From DASSJM01 sp036280655 (GTDB lineage Bacteria > Actinomycetota > UBA4738 > HRBIN12), in assembly GCA_036280655.1 (NCBI GenBank), contig DASUQI010000037.1, positions 19,819-83,818 of the forward strand: a stretch of DNA of 64,000 bases, given 5' to 3'. The position numbers and the translations under genes are program-made. How positions within the stretch are numbered: position 1 is the first letter of the stretch; every line of letters begins with the position of its first letter. Below are positions 7,379-16,337 of the stretch, one piece after another. Below the pieces are notes generated by a model. That model was not told the origin of the DNA. It worked only from the letters and a program-made list of their open reading frames with translations, and made no database searches.

Positions 7379-9381
7379 CCGGAGCCTCCGGCGATCGCGG
7401 GGGCCGGCTCGGGAGCGCTGGGCGAGACCTCGCGATCGGCGGCGAGCCCCGCCTTGACGCCGAACCAGCGCCAGTTCACGGCCCGGTCGCTCCGGACCAG
7501 GAGCGAGACGGCCGGCCGCTTGAAGAAGTACACGACGAACAGGTCGAGCAGGACCGACACCCCGAGAGTCAGCGCGAACCCTCGGACGGAGGAGATCGCC
7601 GTGAGGTAGAGCACGAGCGCCGCGATCGCGGTGACGAAGTCCGCCGCGACGATCGTCTTGAACGAGCGCTGGAAGCCCGGCCCCACCGCCGAGCGAGGCG
7701 ACTTGCCGGCATGGACCTCGTCCTTCAGCCGCTCGAAGAACACGATGTACGAGTCGGCGGTCACACCCAGCGAGATCACGAGGCCGGCGACGCCGGCGAG
7801 CGTCAGGTTGTAGCCGATCGTCAGACCGGCGAGCGCCACGAGCGCGATCGCGAGGAAGCCCCAGATCGCCATCCCGACCCAGGCCACGATCGCGAGCACC
7901 CGGTAGTAGAAGAGGAGGTACAGGTAGAGCAGGATGAGGCCCGCCACGGCCGCGACGAGCCCCTGCTGGAGCGACTCGTCGCCGAGCGTCGGGCTCACCG
8001 TCTGCACCTGCTCGGTCGTGAGCGCCACCGGGAGGGCCCCTGCGTTCAGCTGGGTCGCGAGGTCCTTCGCGCGCGCTTCGGTGAAGCTGCCGGTGATCAC
8101 GCCGACCCCGCCGGTGATCGCGTTCTGCACCGTTGGTGCCGAGATCACCTCCTGGTCGACGACGATCGCGAGCTGGCGACCCTCCAGCCGCGTCGTCACG
8201 TCGGCGAACGTGTCCGCGCCCTCATCGGTCATGTCGAATTGGATCTGCCAGCCCTGGCCGACGGCCGCCCCTCCCCCCGTGTCGAAGATGGCGGTCGCGC
8301 GGTTGATCGCGTCGCCGGTGATCTCGACCGGGCCGAGCCGGTACTTCGTCTGGCCGTCGCGGTCCAGGAACACGACCTCCTCGCCGGCCAGCCGCTCGAA
8401 CGAGCACTCGGCCGTCTCCCGCTCGGCCTCCGTCGAGCACGTGACGCCGGCGGCGTCGTACCCCGGCGTGGCCGGCGCGAGCACCTCGAGCACCTCGCGT
8501 TGCTCGAGCCGGGCCGTCTGGCCGATGACCTGCAGGAGGCGCTCCTGCCCCGTTTCCTGCAGGCGGGCCTCGGCGTCCTCCCGCGAGAGGAAGCAGCCGA
8601 GGTTCTCGCCCGCCGAGCTCAGCACGCAGTACTCCGCGTCCGACCGCTGGACGGTCAGCTCGGAGAGCAGCGCCTCCGCCTCCTCGGCCGTGGGGAAGCA
8701 CGCGGGGCCGACGTCGCTCGACAGCGTCGCGTCACCCCTGCCCGTGACGCAGAAGGTCTGCGTCTCCTCCGTCTCGATCGCCGCGAGCTCGGTCTCGGCC
8801 TCGGCGCGCGTCGGGAAGCAGGGGCCCGCCCCGCCAAGCGCGTCGCCGGCGAAGCAGAACTCCCCCTCCTGCCGTTGGACCGAGAGGCCTTGGATCGCGG
8901 CGTCGGCCTCCTCCTGGGTCGGGAAGCAGAGGGGGTCGTCCGCGAACGGATCCCCCGCGAGGCAGACCGAGGTCACCACCGGACCGGAGGTGGCGTCGGC
9001 GAGCTGGGAGTCGGCCGCCTGCTCGCGGTCGAAGCACCCGTAGGTGACGTCCTCCGTATCGACGAGGCAGAACTGGGTCTTGTCGCGCTCCTCGATCGTC
9101 CCGCGGGCGAGCCCCGGGATCTGGACCTCGATCGTGTCGCCCGTGACGAACAGCAGGGGCTCGGCCGTGCCGAACGCGTCGATGCGGCCACGGATGTTCT
9201 CGAGCGCCTGGTCCATCACGTCCTCGGGCGTCCCCTCGGGCGCCGAGAGGATCACCGAGATGCCGCCCTTCAGGTCGAGCCCCAGCACGGGCCGCGTCCC
9301 GGTGACGAGCAGGGCGACGCCGGCGACGACGAGCACCAACACGAAGACGATCGACGTCCAGAGCGCGCGTGGCTTCTTCAT
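7375..9381 (-). CDS. secD: Protein translocase subunit SecD with an inserted Cys-rich repeat domain
   Basis: Partner of SecF. It has 668 residues, about 100-200 more than actinobacterial SecD of this type. It has an N-terminal TM (about 8-27), then LGLDLKGGISVIL and VQIPGL, followed by an insert at about residues 104-275. The standard domain resumes at VIGQTARLEQREVL. The C-terminal TM block (from about 470) contains the conserved YLYLLFYYRVLA, SLGVTADSYIVFFERLKDE and FKTIVAADFVTA. The insert contains five tandem units, each with two cysteines spaced 10-16 residues apart and most with CFPT followed by an EA-rich helix. The insert lies in the periplasmic P1 domain, outside the cell membrane. 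The function of the insert is unknown. Domain assignment outside the insert is certain. Confidence 0.95.
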   Translation of the reverse strand: MKKPRALWTSIVFVLVLVVAGVALLVTGTRPVLGLDLKGGISVILSAPEGTPEDVMDQALENIRGRIDAFGTAEPLLFVTGDTIEVQIPGLARGTIEERDKTQFCLVDTEDVTYGCFDREQAADSQLADATSGPVVTSVCLAGDPFADDPLCFPTQEEADAAIQGLSVQRQEGEFCFAGDALGGAGPCFPTRAEAETELAAIETEETQTFCVTGRGDATLSSDVGPACFPTAEEAEALLSELTVQRSDAEYCVLSSAGENLGCFLSREDAEARLQETGQERLLQVIGQTARLEQREVLEVLAPATPGYDAAGVTCSTEAERETAECSFERLAGEEVVFLDRDGQTKYRLGPVEITGDAINRATAIFDTGGGAAVGQGWQIQFDMTDEGADTFADVTTRLEGRQLAIVVDQEVISAPTVQNAITGGVGVITGSFTEARAKDLATQLNAGALPVALTTEQVQTVSPTLGDESLQQGLVAAVAGLILLYLYLLFYYRVLAIVAWVGMAIWGFLAIALVALAGLTIGYNLTLAGVAGLVISLGVTADSYIVFFERLKDEVHAGKSPRSAVGPGFQRSFKTIVAADFVTAIAALVLYLTAISSVRGFALTLGVSVLLDLFVVYFFKRPAVSLLVRSDRAVNWRWFGVKAGLAADREVSPSAPEPAPAIAGGSG
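8557..9072 (-). repeat. Five tandem Cys-pair repeats inside SecD
   Basis: Encodes SecD residues about 104-275. The units begin at FCLVD (Cys105/116), VCLAG (140/152), FCFAG (176/188), FCVTG (211/228) and YCVLS (252/263). Each has a first Cys, an 8-16 residue loop, a second Cys (usually within CFPT), then an acidic helix such as EEAEALLSEL. Unit length is about 35-41 residues. The units are diverged at the DNA level, so this is an old protein duplication rather than a recent DNA expansion. A further Cys pair (315/326) follows outside the block. Confidence 0.85.
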
Positions 9382-9391
9382 CGGCCGACCC

Positions 9392-10114
9392 TCATGCGAG
9401 CTCCGCGCCGTTGATGAGGAGCTTGAACCGGCAGTCGAGCACCTCGGCCGCGAGGCGGCACAGCTGCATGCGGCCGAGGAAGATCTCGAAGTACTCCATG
9501 ACCTGGCTGATCTGGGTATCGATCGTGAGCTCGAGGCTCACGGTCTTGGCCGCGGAGTCCACGCGCAGGAACGACTGTTCGGCCGCGAAGTTCACGCGGT
9601 CGTGGATGTCGAACTCGATCTGCCCGGACTTGCGGACCCGGCTCCGGTGCACGTCGGACTTGTCGGCCAGGATCACGGCCGCCGAGACCGGCGACACCGC
9701 GTAGCCGTTGTCCTCCTCGTGGTTGGCGATCGCGGAGACGATCAGCGCGAGGTCGGCGGCCGGGACACGGTCCTTGAGCGACTGGTAGACCAGCACGGCG
9801 CCGGTCTGCCCGTGCGCGTACCGGCTGACCATGTTGCCGACGTCGTGGAGGTAGCCCGCCACGCACGCGAGGTTCGCCGTGTGCTCGTCGAACCCGGCAC
9901 GCGTCAGGACGTTGTACGCGATCCGCGCGGTGAGGTTGGCGTGTCGGAACCCGTGCTCCGTGTAGCCGAGCCCCTCCATCACGCGGTCGGCCGCGGTGAT
10001 GAACGACGAGAGCTCGGGGTCGTCCTGGACGAGGTCGAGGGTGATGCCTTCGGGCTCGACCGTCGGTTCGACCGGCTCGATCGGGCGCGCGCCGGGCGCT
10101 GCTTCCGTGCTCAC
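9392..10114 (-). CDS. HD-domain phosphohydrolase
   Basis: A 240-residue cytoplasmic protein starting at GTG 10114, which overlaps the yajC stop (GTGA). A longer in-frame ORF upstream is out of context with yajC and is rejected. HD-superfamily metal ligands are visible in order: HGFRHANL, AGYLHDVGN, ANHEED and LADKSDVHRSR. The N-terminal ~30 residues are Pro/Glu-rich and probably disordered. The substrate is unknown; the family cleaves phosphate esters of nucleotides or cyclic dinucleotides. Its place between yajC and secD suggests co-expression with the Sec machinery rather than a known role in it. Confidence 0.85.
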   Translation of the reverse strand: MSTEAAPGARPIEPVEPTVEPEGITLDLVQDDPELSSFITAADRVMEGLGYTEHGFRHANLTARIAYNVLTRAGFDEHTANLACVAGYLHDVGNMVSRYAHGQTGAVLVYQSLKDRVPAADLALIVSAIANHEEDNGYAVSPVSAAVILADKSDVHRSRVRKSGQIEFDIHDRVNFAAEQSFLRVDSAAKTVSLELTIDTQISQVMEYFEIFLGRMQLCRLAAEVLDCRFKLLINGAELA

Positions 10115-10482
10115 GGTCCCCGGTCGACCCCTTCTTCGTCCTCGGCATCGCCGCTCTCGTCCTCGTCGTACTGCTCGTCCTCGACGAAGCGCTGCGCGAT
10201 GCCCTGCCGGACCATCCTGACGCGGGTGCCGGGGGCGATCTCGACCGTGACGGTTCCCTCGTCGTCGTCGATCTCGACGATCGTGCCGTAGATGCCGCCC
10301 GTGGTCATGACCTCGTCTCCGACCTCCAGCGAGGCGAGCAGTGTCTGCTGGGCGCGCTGGCGGTTGCGCTGCGGCCGGATGAGCAGGAAGTAGAAGCCCA
10401 CGATCATCAGGACCGGGAGCGCCAAGCCGATCAGCGAACCGCCGGCCTGCCCTCCCTCTTGGGCAAGGATCCCGAACACCAT
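10111..10482 (-). CDS. yajC: Preprotein translocase subunit YajC
   Basis: Small single-TM subunit of the SecDF-YajC complex; 123 residues. It has an N-terminal TM (about 18-36, GLALPVLMIVGFYFLLI) followed by the family signature RPQRNRQRAQQTL, a YajC core with VGDEVMTTGGIYGTI, and an Asp/Glu-rich C-terminal tail. It sits upstream of secD with an HD-domain gene in between. The order yajC-HD-secD-secF is a modest variation on the usual yajC-secD-secF. Confidence 0.95.
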   Translation of the reverse strand: MVFGILAQEGGQAGGSLIGLALPVLMIVGFYFLLIRPQRNRQRAQQTLLASLEVGDEVMTTGGIYGTIVEIDDDEGTVTVEIAPGTRVRMVRQGIAQRFVEDEQYDEDESGDAEDEEGVDRGP

Positions 10483-10558
10483 GGTTTGACGAGCCTCCTC
10501 GGGGATGACGAGGCAGCATACAGGCTACCGCTCGGTTCGCCGCAGGTAGCGGGCCGGT

Positions 10559-11590
10559 TCAGCCCAGCGGGAGCGCCCCCTCGCGGGCCACGCCGAGGTG
10601 CCGGTAGGCGCGCTCGGTGGCCAGGCGGCCCCGCGGGGTGCGCTGGAGGAACCCGAGCTGCAGCAGGTACGGCTCGACGACGTCCTCGACCGTGTCGGTC
10701 TCCTCCCCGACCGCGGCCGCCAGGGTGGACAGGCCGACCGGCCCGCCCCCGAACTTGCCCACGATCGTCGACAGGATCGCGAGGTCGAGCTTGTCCAGGC
10801 CTTCGTCGTCCACCTCGAACAGCTCGAGCCCGTCGCGGGCGACCTCGGCGGTGACATCGCCGTCGTGGCGGACCTCGGCGAAGTCCCGGACCCGCCGCAG
10901 GAGGCGGTTCGCCACCCGGGGCGTTCCCCGCGATCGACGGGCGATCTCCCCGGCCCCCTCGGCGTCCACGCTCACCGAGAGGATCCCGGCGGAGCGGTGC
11001 ACGATCGCGCCGAGGTCCTCGACCGAGTAGTAGTCCAGGCGCGGGGAGAACCCGAACCGCTCGCGCAGCGGCAGCGTGATCCGGCCCGGCCGGGTGGTCG
11101 CGCCGACGAGCGTGAACCGCGGCAGGTCGAGACGGATGCTCCGGGCGCTCGGGCCCTTGCCGAGCACGACGTCGAGCTTGAAGTCCTCGAGCGCCGGATA
11201 CAGGACCTCCTCGACGGCGCGCGGCATCCGGTGGATCTCGTCGACGAACAGGACGTCGCCCTCCTCGAGGTTCGTGAGGATCGCCGCGAGGTCGCCCGGC
11301 CGGTCGAGCGCCGGGCCGGACGTCGGCTGGAACCCGACGCCGAGCTCGTTGGACACGATCCCGGCGAGCGTCGTCTTGCCGAGCCCGGGGGGACCTGAGA
11401 ACAGGAGGTGGTCGACCGTCTCGCCGCGGGCGCGGGCGCCGTCCACCAGCAGCGCCAGCTGCTCCTTGATCCGCTCCTGCCCGACGAACTCGTCGATCCG
11501 CCGCGGGCGGAGCGCGGCGTCGAACTCGCGCTCCTCCTCGGGCAACTCGGCGTCGACGATCCGCGGTTCGTCGGTCACGTCGCGCATCAC
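10559..11590 (-). CDS. ruvB: Holliday junction branch migration ATPase RuvB
   Basis: AAA+ motor that drives branch migration with RuvA. It has 343 residues; an ATG at 11587 follows the GTG at 11590 directly and may be the true start. Visible: RPRRIDEFVGQERIKEQL, Walker A GPPGLGKTT, Walker B LFVDEIHRM, sensor 1 TLVGATTRPG, and a C-terminal winged helix (GFLQRTPRGRLATERAYRHL). Last gene of the ruvC-ruvA-ruvB operon, 19 bp from ruvA. Confidence 0.97.
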   Translation of the reverse strand: MMRDVTDEPRIVDAELPEEEREFDAALRPRRIDEFVGQERIKEQLALLVDGARARGETVDHLLFSGPPGLGKTTLAGIVSNELGVGFQPTSGPALDRPGDLAAILTNLEEGDVLFVDEIHRMPRAVEEVLYPALEDFKLDVVLGKGPSARSIRLDLPRFTLVGATTRPGRITLPLRERFGFSPRLDYYSVEDLGAIVHRSAGILSVSVDAEGAGEIARRSRGTPRVANRLLRRVRDFAEVRHDGDVTAEVARDGLELFEVDDEGLDKLDLAILSTIVGKFGGGPVGLSTLAAAVGEETDTVEDVVEPYLLQLGFLQRTPRGRLATERAYRHLGVAREGALPLG

Positions 11591-11609
11591 CCTACCCCCG
11601 TCCCGCTTC

Positions 11610-12182
11610 CTAGACCCCGCCCACCCGCTGCAGCGCCTCCCGCAGGAGGTCCTCGACGGAGCGGTCGCCGTTCGGCGCGAGGCCGTGCATCGCCTCGCTC
11701 GCCTCCTGCGGCGACAGGCCGAGCGCGAGCAGCGCCTCGCGGACGTCCGCGAGCGGACCGTCGACGATCACGATCTCGTCGCCGCCGAGCTTGTCCTTCA
11801 GGTCGAGCGCCACCCGCTGGGCGACCTTCTTGCCGACCCCGGGGACCATCGTGAGCGCCGCGACGTCGCCCGAGGAGACCGCGCGCCGCAGCGCGTCCGG
11901 CGTCATGACCGAGAGGAACGACAGCGCGACCTTCGGGCCGATGCCGTTCACCGTGACGAGGAGGTCGAACAGCTCGCGCTCGTCCGCGTTCGCGAACCCG
12001 TACAGGACCATCGCGTCGTCGCGGACGACCATCCGCGTGTACATGCGCGTCGGCCGTCCCACCGGCGGGAGCTTCGAGAGCACGGAAGCCGGGACGAGCG
12101 CCTCGTAGCCGACGCCGCCGACCGAGATCACAACGCGGCCGCCCGAGCGCTCGGCGACGTCGCCCTCGAGGAACGAGATCAC
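11610..12182 (-). CDS. ruvA: Holliday junction DNA helicase subunit RuvA
   Basis: Binds four-way junctions and loads RuvB. It has 190 residues from a GTG that overlaps the ruvC stop (GTGA). The N-terminal OB fold (MISFLEGDVAER, GVGYEALVP) is followed by two helix-hairpin-helix motifs (VNGIGPKVALSFLSVM and MVPGVGKKVAQRVALDL) and a C-terminal domain III (LGLSPQEASEAMHGLA). Complete and in the standard gene order. Confidence 0.97.
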   Translation of the reverse strand: MISFLEGDVAERSGGRVVISVGGVGYEALVPASVLSKLPPVGRPTRMYTRMVVRDDAMVLYGFANADERELFDLLVTVNGIGPKVALSFLSVMTPDALRRAVSSGDVAALTMVPGVGKKVAQRVALDLKDKLGGDEIVIVDGPLADVREALLALGLSPQEASEAMHGLAPNGDRSVEDLLREALQRVGGV

Positions 12183-12679
12183 GTGGCCGCCGCCTGCCTC
12201 AGCCGGGACTGGGTCAGGTGGCAGAGCGCGATCGCCACGGCGTCCACGGCATCCGGCTCGTCGGGGAGGTCGCGCAGGCCGTGGAAGCGTTCGAGCGCGT
12301 CGCGGACCTGTGCCTTGTTGGCGTTCCCCTGCCCGGTCACCGCCATCTTCACCTCGAGCGAGCCGTACTCCTCCACCCGCAGGCCCGCCTCGGCGGCGGC
12401 GAGGAGCGCCACCCCGCTCGCCCGCGCGACCCCCATCGCGCTCACGTGGTTCTTGTTCCAGGCGAGCCGCTCGATCGCGAGCGAAGCAGGCCCGTGCACG
12501 GCGATCGCGTCGCGGACCGCCTCATAGAGGACCCGGAGGCGATCACTCTCGGGGAGGTCCGATGGGGTCCGAACCGTCTGGGCGGACAGCAGGACCGGGC
12601 TGCGGTCCTTCCGGCCGACCGCCCCCAGGCCGAGCGCGGAGACGCCCGGGTCGACCCCGAGCACGCACGAATCGAACAC
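12179..12679 (-). CDS. ruvC: Crossover junction endodeoxyribonuclease RuvC
   Basis: Resolves Holliday junctions. Catalytic acids are visible: Asp in CVLGVDPG, Glu in SLAIERLAW, and the Asp pair in DEPDAVDAVAIALCH. The GTG at 12679 gives a 166-residue protein matching the usual start just before the first catalytic Asp, but it has no clear SD. An ATG at 12751 would add 24 residues and overlap the upstream acyltransferase gene by 14 bp, so the start is uncertain. Part of ruvCAB. Confidence 0.93.
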   Translation of the reverse strand: MFDSCVLGVDPGVSALGLGAVGRKDRSPVLLSAQTVRTPSDLPESDRLRVLYEAVRDAIAVHGPASLAIERLAWNKNHVSAMGVARASGVALLAAAEAGLRVEEYGSLEVKMAVTGQGNANKAQVRDALERFHGLRDLPDEPDAVDAVAIALCHLTQSRLRQAAAT

Positions 12680-12737
12680 CTGTTCAGTCTGTTCGATGCC
12701 CGAGGCCCGGTCAATCACCCACAGGCACGTCCGGGTC

Positions 12738-14120
12738 TCACGCGACGCCATCGGTCAGCTCGACGAGTGAGCGCTTGACGCCCTCGGCGAGCTCGGGCAG
12801 CTCCGGGATCGCCTCGCCGTCCGCGCAAAGGCCGATCGCGATCCGCCCGCCGAACGAGATCGCGCTCACCCGGAGCGCGTGGTGCGGGGCGATCTCGGCG
12901 AGCGAGTAGACATCTCGGATCTGCCCTCCGGCGATGTACTGCGTGCCTGCGGGACCGCGCACGTTCGAGACGGAGAGCGCGAAGACGTGCGGATTCGACG
13001 CGATGCGGTGCGCGAGGCCGAACAGGTGCTTCGACACCTGACCGACGTCCGCGAAGACCGCGTAGAGCTGCTCGGCGTCGTGATCCTGCTTCCGCGCCCG
13101 CATCTGCTCGTTGACGGCTAGCACGCGCCGGGCTGCGTCGGCCTCCTGGACGGGGAGGTCGATGTTGACGAAGGAGTCCCGGTTCGGGACCGCGCCGGGC
13201 GCCTCCCCCTCCCGATGCATGCTCACCGGCACCTGGACGCGCAGGCGCCCGATCGAGCCGTGGCGTTCCTCGAGCCATCGCCGCAGCCCGCCGGCGACCA
13301 CGCCGAGCAGGAGGTCGTTGATCGTCACCCCCTCACCCAGGGCCTTCGAGGCGCGATGCACGGCGTCGAACGGATGGTCGACGAACGCGACCTGACGCCG
13401 TCGCCCGGCGGGCGCGTTCAGCGGCGACGTGTCACGTTCGGGAACCAGCTCGCGTCGGATCGCGCCCGGGGCGCCGCGGAGCTCCTCGAGGCTCTCCCGC
13501 AGGCGGCTGCGCGACGCGACCCGACGTCGGATCTTGTGAGCGGTGTCGCGGACCGCGTGGGCCCGGTCCGAGAGCGCGGCCGCGATCAGCTCGTTCGGCG
13601 CGGGCAACGGCTCGGCCGGGGGAAGGGGCGGGGGGTCGGGCTCGGGGTCGGTCGAGTCGCTCCACAGCAGCGCCGAACCGATCGCCATCGCCGCCTGCCC
13701 GTCGGCCATCGCATGGTGGATGCGCCAGAGCACGGCCCTGCCGCCGTCCGCGAGCGGCTCGACGACGTCGATCGACCACAGGGGCCGGTCGCGCGGCAGC
13801 CGTTCCGCCATCAGTCCGGCGACGATCTCGCGCAGCTCGCCGGCACCGACCGGGCCGGTGACGGGCACCTCGCGGACGTGGCGGCGAACGTCGAAGTTCG
13901 GGTCGTCCGCCCACACCGGCGCGTCGAGGCGGTAGGGAGTGGTGACGATCCGCCGCCGGCAGCTCGGCGCGAGCGCGATGCGACGCGCGATCCGGTCACG
14001 GAGGAACTCGACGCCGTCGCCGGTGCGCTCGGCGACCACGACCTTGCACGTGTGGCCGACGATCGATCTGGACTCGAGCGCGAGGATGCGGGAGTCCTCG
14101 GGCGACAGTCGCTCCGCCAT
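12738..14120 (-). CDS. Wax ester synthase/diacylglycerol acyltransferase (WS/DGAT family)
   Basis: Transfers acyl groups from acyl-CoA to alcohols or diacylglycerol for neutral-lipid storage. It has 460 residues, the usual length. The active-site motif is IHHAMADG (His135/136, Asp140). Further family signatures are the PLW segment (RDRPLWSIDVVEP), VTINDLLLGVVAGGLRRWL and the C-terminal SNVRGPAGTQYIAGG. Located between the ruv operon and a TfoX-like gene, with no obvious partner. Such enzymes are abundant in Actinobacteria. Confidence 0.94.
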   Translation of the reverse strand: MAERLSPEDSRILALESRSIVGHTCKVVVAERTGDGVEFLRDRIARRIALAPSCRRRIVTTPYRLDAPVWADDPNFDVRRHVREVPVTGPVGAGELREIVAGLMAERLPRDRPLWSIDVVEPLADGGRAVLWRIHHAMADGQAAMAIGSALLWSDSTDPEPDPPPLPPAEPLPAPNELIAAALSDRAHAVRDTAHKIRRRVASRSRLRESLEELRGAPGAIRRELVPERDTSPLNAPAGRRRQVAFVDHPFDAVHRASKALGEGVTINDLLLGVVAGGLRRWLEERHGSIGRLRVQVPVSMHREGEAPGAVPNRDSFVNIDLPVQEADAARRVLAVNEQMRARKQDHDAEQLYAVFADVGQVSKHLFGLAHRIASNPHVFALSVSNVRGPAGTQYIAGGQIRDVYSLAEIAPHHALRVSAISFGGRIAIGLCADGEAIPELPELAEGVKRSLVELTDGVA

Positions 14121-14168
14121 CGCGTTGGTTCTATCACGACGCCGAACGGCGCCGGCCGGAGCGTGCCG

Positions 14169-14504
14169 CTACCGCTTCGCGGGGAGCGAGCGCGCGTAGG
14201 TCGCGCCGAGCGTGACCCACTTCGAGAGCTGTCGCTTCGTGCGCAGGTCCTCCGGCGCGACGCGGAGCCACCCCGCCATCTCCCGGCCCCGCATCTCCAT
14301 CGGGCGAGCGCTCGTCGACGCGACGATCGAGTCGGACCGCTCCGGGTCGACTCGGACCAGGGCACCACCTTGGCCGCTCGCGGCGACGGCCATGTTGCCC
14401 CCGACCAGGAACGCGAGTCCCCCGAACATCTTCCGCTCGGTCACGCCACGCTCGCCGGTCAGGAGCTCCCGGATGCGGCCGGCCAGGGCCTCGTCGTACG
14501 CCAT
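14169..14504 (-). CDS. TfoX/Sxy N-terminal domain protein
   Basis: A 111-residue protein consisting only of the TfoX N-terminal fold: ELLTGERGVTERKMFGGLAF is the family signature, followed by VGGNMAVAASGQGGALVRVD. The C-terminal half (MRGREMAGWLRVAPEDLRTK) matches single-domain actinobacterial homologues. Stand-alone members have no proven role; in Proteobacteria the full-length protein regulates competence. It is not obviously co-transcribed with its neighbours. Confidence 0.88.
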   Translation of the reverse strand: MAYDEALAGRIRELLTGERGVTERKMFGGLAFLVGGNMAVAASGQGGALVRVDPERSDSIVASTSARPMEMRGREMAGWLRVAPEDLRTKRQLSKWVTLGATYARSLPAKR

Positions 14505-14556
14505 GACGCGATGGTACGCCCGGTGCGTCCGTGGCGTCCGAGTGGGGCGCTCGCGG

Positions 14557-15639
14557 CTAGGGCGTCCCCCAGTCGGGGCGCTCTGCCTGGACGCCGGGGG
14601 CGCCGGTCACCTTCCGAAGGCCGGTCCCGTCGGGTCGGATCATGAAGATCTGGCCCCGGTCCGCGCGCTGGAGGCTGAACACGATCCACTCCCCGTCGGG
14701 GGACCACGATGGTTCCAACGCGCCCTCGCCTGCTTCGAGCCGGAGCGGGATCTGATGGAGCTGGGAGCCGTCCGGACGCACGAGATACAACCGCCCGTAC
14801 GGCCTCTGGAAGACGATCCAGGCGCCGTCGGGCGACCATGCGTGGTCGTCGAACGCATAGCCCCACGGGGTGATCCGGACCGGGTCGGAGCCGTCGGCTC
14901 CCATCACGAACAGTGCCCCGGATCCCGTCGGGCTCACGCCCTGCTTCGTTCCGAAGAAGCTGAGTCGGGTGCCGTCGGGGGAATACCAGGGAGGTGCGAC
15001 GGTGCCTCGGAGCAGCCGGACAAGCCCACCGCCGTCCGAGGCCCGGACCGAGTAGATCCCGTCGAGGTTGGGGTGACCGTCCTGGCCGAAGCCTTCCAGG
15101 GCGATCCGGGTCCCGTCGGGCGAAACGTCTCCGCATCCGAGGTTCAGGTCGGGGTTCTCGGTGGCGTCGAGGGGGCGAAGGTTCGATCCGTCGGGATCTA
15201 CGACGGCTGGGCGCAGCGGCGCCGCCGGTCCCGCAGCGTCGTCGTTGGTGATCAGGATGCCGCTCCCGTCCGGGTACCAGACGGCGCAGGTGGTTTCGAT
15301 GCCCAGATCGCGGACGGCGGTGCCGTCCGGACGCACCGTGAACCAGGCCGCGAGCCCCTCGGAGCTCGCGTCGGCGTAGAGGATGCGCCCGCCGGGGACG
15401 GCGGGGGCCGCCGGCTCTCCTCGACCGACCGGCGCGAACACCTTCCCCAGGAACACGATCGCCGCGACGGTGACGGCGGCGGCCACGAGCCCGGCCCCGA
15501 TCCGGCGGTTCCGATGCTTCCGAGCGCGGATCCGCTCGAAGCGCGCGAAGGAGCCGCGGTCGGGCTGCGACGAGCCGAGGTGATCGACTTCACGGCGGAG
15601 ATCGGCACCGGCGCGACGGCCACGAGCGTCGAGCGTCAT
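14557..15639 (-). CDS. Membrane-anchored TolB-like beta-propeller protein
   Basis: A 360-residue protein with a basic cytoplasmic N-terminus of about 48 residues, one TM (about 49-67, GLVAAAVTVAAIVFL) and a large extracytoplasmic part built of TolB/PD40 repeats. These are visible as repeated WSPDG or YSPDG blades (EPSWSPDGEWIVFSL, DHAWSPDGAWIVF, PWYSPDGTRLSFFG). The start overlaps the ECF sigma-factor stop by 4 bp (ATGA). This context suggests the cytoplasmic tail could act as an anti-sigma or sensor partner, but no classical ZAS motif is present; that role is inference. Confidence 0.85.
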   Translation of the reverse strand: MTLDARGRRAGADLRREVDHLGSSQPDRGSFARFERIRARKHRNRRIGAGLVAAAVTVAAIVFLGKVFAPVGRGEPAAPAVPGGRILYADASSEGLAAWFTVRPDGTAVRDLGIETTCAVWYPDGSGILITNDDAAGPAAPLRPAVVDPDGSNLRPLDATENPDLNLGCGDVSPDGTRIALEGFGQDGHPNLDGIYSVRASDGGGLVRLLRGTVAPPWYSPDGTRLSFFGTKQGVSPTGSGALFVMGADGSDPVRITPWGYAFDDHAWSPDGAWIVFQRPYGRLYLVRPDGSQLHQIPLRLEAGEGALEPSWSPDGEWIVFSLQRADRGQIFMIRPDGTGLRKVTGAPGVQAERPDWGTP

Positions 15640-16265
15640 CCTTCCTCCTCCTCCGATCCCAGCCGGCGCGCGAGCGTCCGACGCCCGTCATGCAGCTGTC
15701 GTTTCACGGTCCCGGGCGTCACGTCGAGGATCTCGGCGACCTCGAGGACCGATCGATCCTCCAGGTAGTACAGCGTCAGGACCTGAGCCTGTCGTCGGGG
15801 AAGCGATCGGATCGCCGCCCAGAACTCCGGGTCCGCATCTGCGAGGTTCGGCAGGGCCTCCTCACGGCCGAACGCGATGCGCGCGAGGGCCTTCGCCTCG
15901 GCCGCGCGGCGCCGGAACGACGACACGGAGAGGTTCGCCACGACGCGGCGCACCCAGGCTCCAGGCTTGTCGTACAGACCGATCCGGTCCCAGTCGCGAT
16001 GGGCCGCCATGAACGCCTCCTGGGCCAGGTCCTCCGCCCCCCAGCGGGAACCGGACAGGGCATAGGCGAGGCCGACCACGCCCAGGTACTCCCGGGCGTA
16101 GAAATCCTCGAACGCCTCCGGCACCGGCCGGATCAGCGGTTCCGAACGTTCCAGCACGAGCCTGCTCCTCGCGGTGTGCTGCGGCCGCCGCACATCTTCG
16201 TACGTGAGGGTCACTCGCGCGAAGTCGTCCGGAGGTTGAATCGGAGGCTGACTGCTCGGGCGCAA
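15636..16265 (-). CDS. ECF-type RNA polymerase sigma factor
   Basis: A 209-residue sigma-70 family protein. Region 2 is visible (FYAREYLGVVGLAYALSGSR, AEDLAQEAFMAAHRDW) and region 4 (LPRRQAQVLTLYYLEDRS, VAEILDVTPGTVKRQLHDGR) carries the helix-turn-helix. It resembles the SigE-like ECF group of Actinobacteria. The downstream gene encodes a membrane TolB-propeller protein overlapping by 4 bp, and a TolB-propeller lipoprotein lies just upstream. Together they look like an envelope-responsive unit. An alternative ATG downstream is possible because the first ~35 residues are weakly conserved. Confidence 0.92.
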   Translation of the reverse strand: MRPSSQPPIQPPDDFARVTLTYEDVRRPQHTARSRLVLERSEPLIRPVPEAFEDFYAREYLGVVGLAYALSGSRWGAEDLAQEAFMAAHRDWDRIGLYDKPGAWVRRVVANLSVSSFRRRAAEAKALARIAFGREEALPNLADADPEFWAAIRSLPRRQAQVLTLYYLEDRSVLEVAEILDVTPGTVKRQLHDGRRTLARRLGSEEEEG

Positions 16266-16337
16266 CCCCTACGTGGGCGCATCCGGCCACCGGAGGAGCA
16301 GGCTCCGATGGCCGGAGTGCGCCGATCCGCTATGCCG

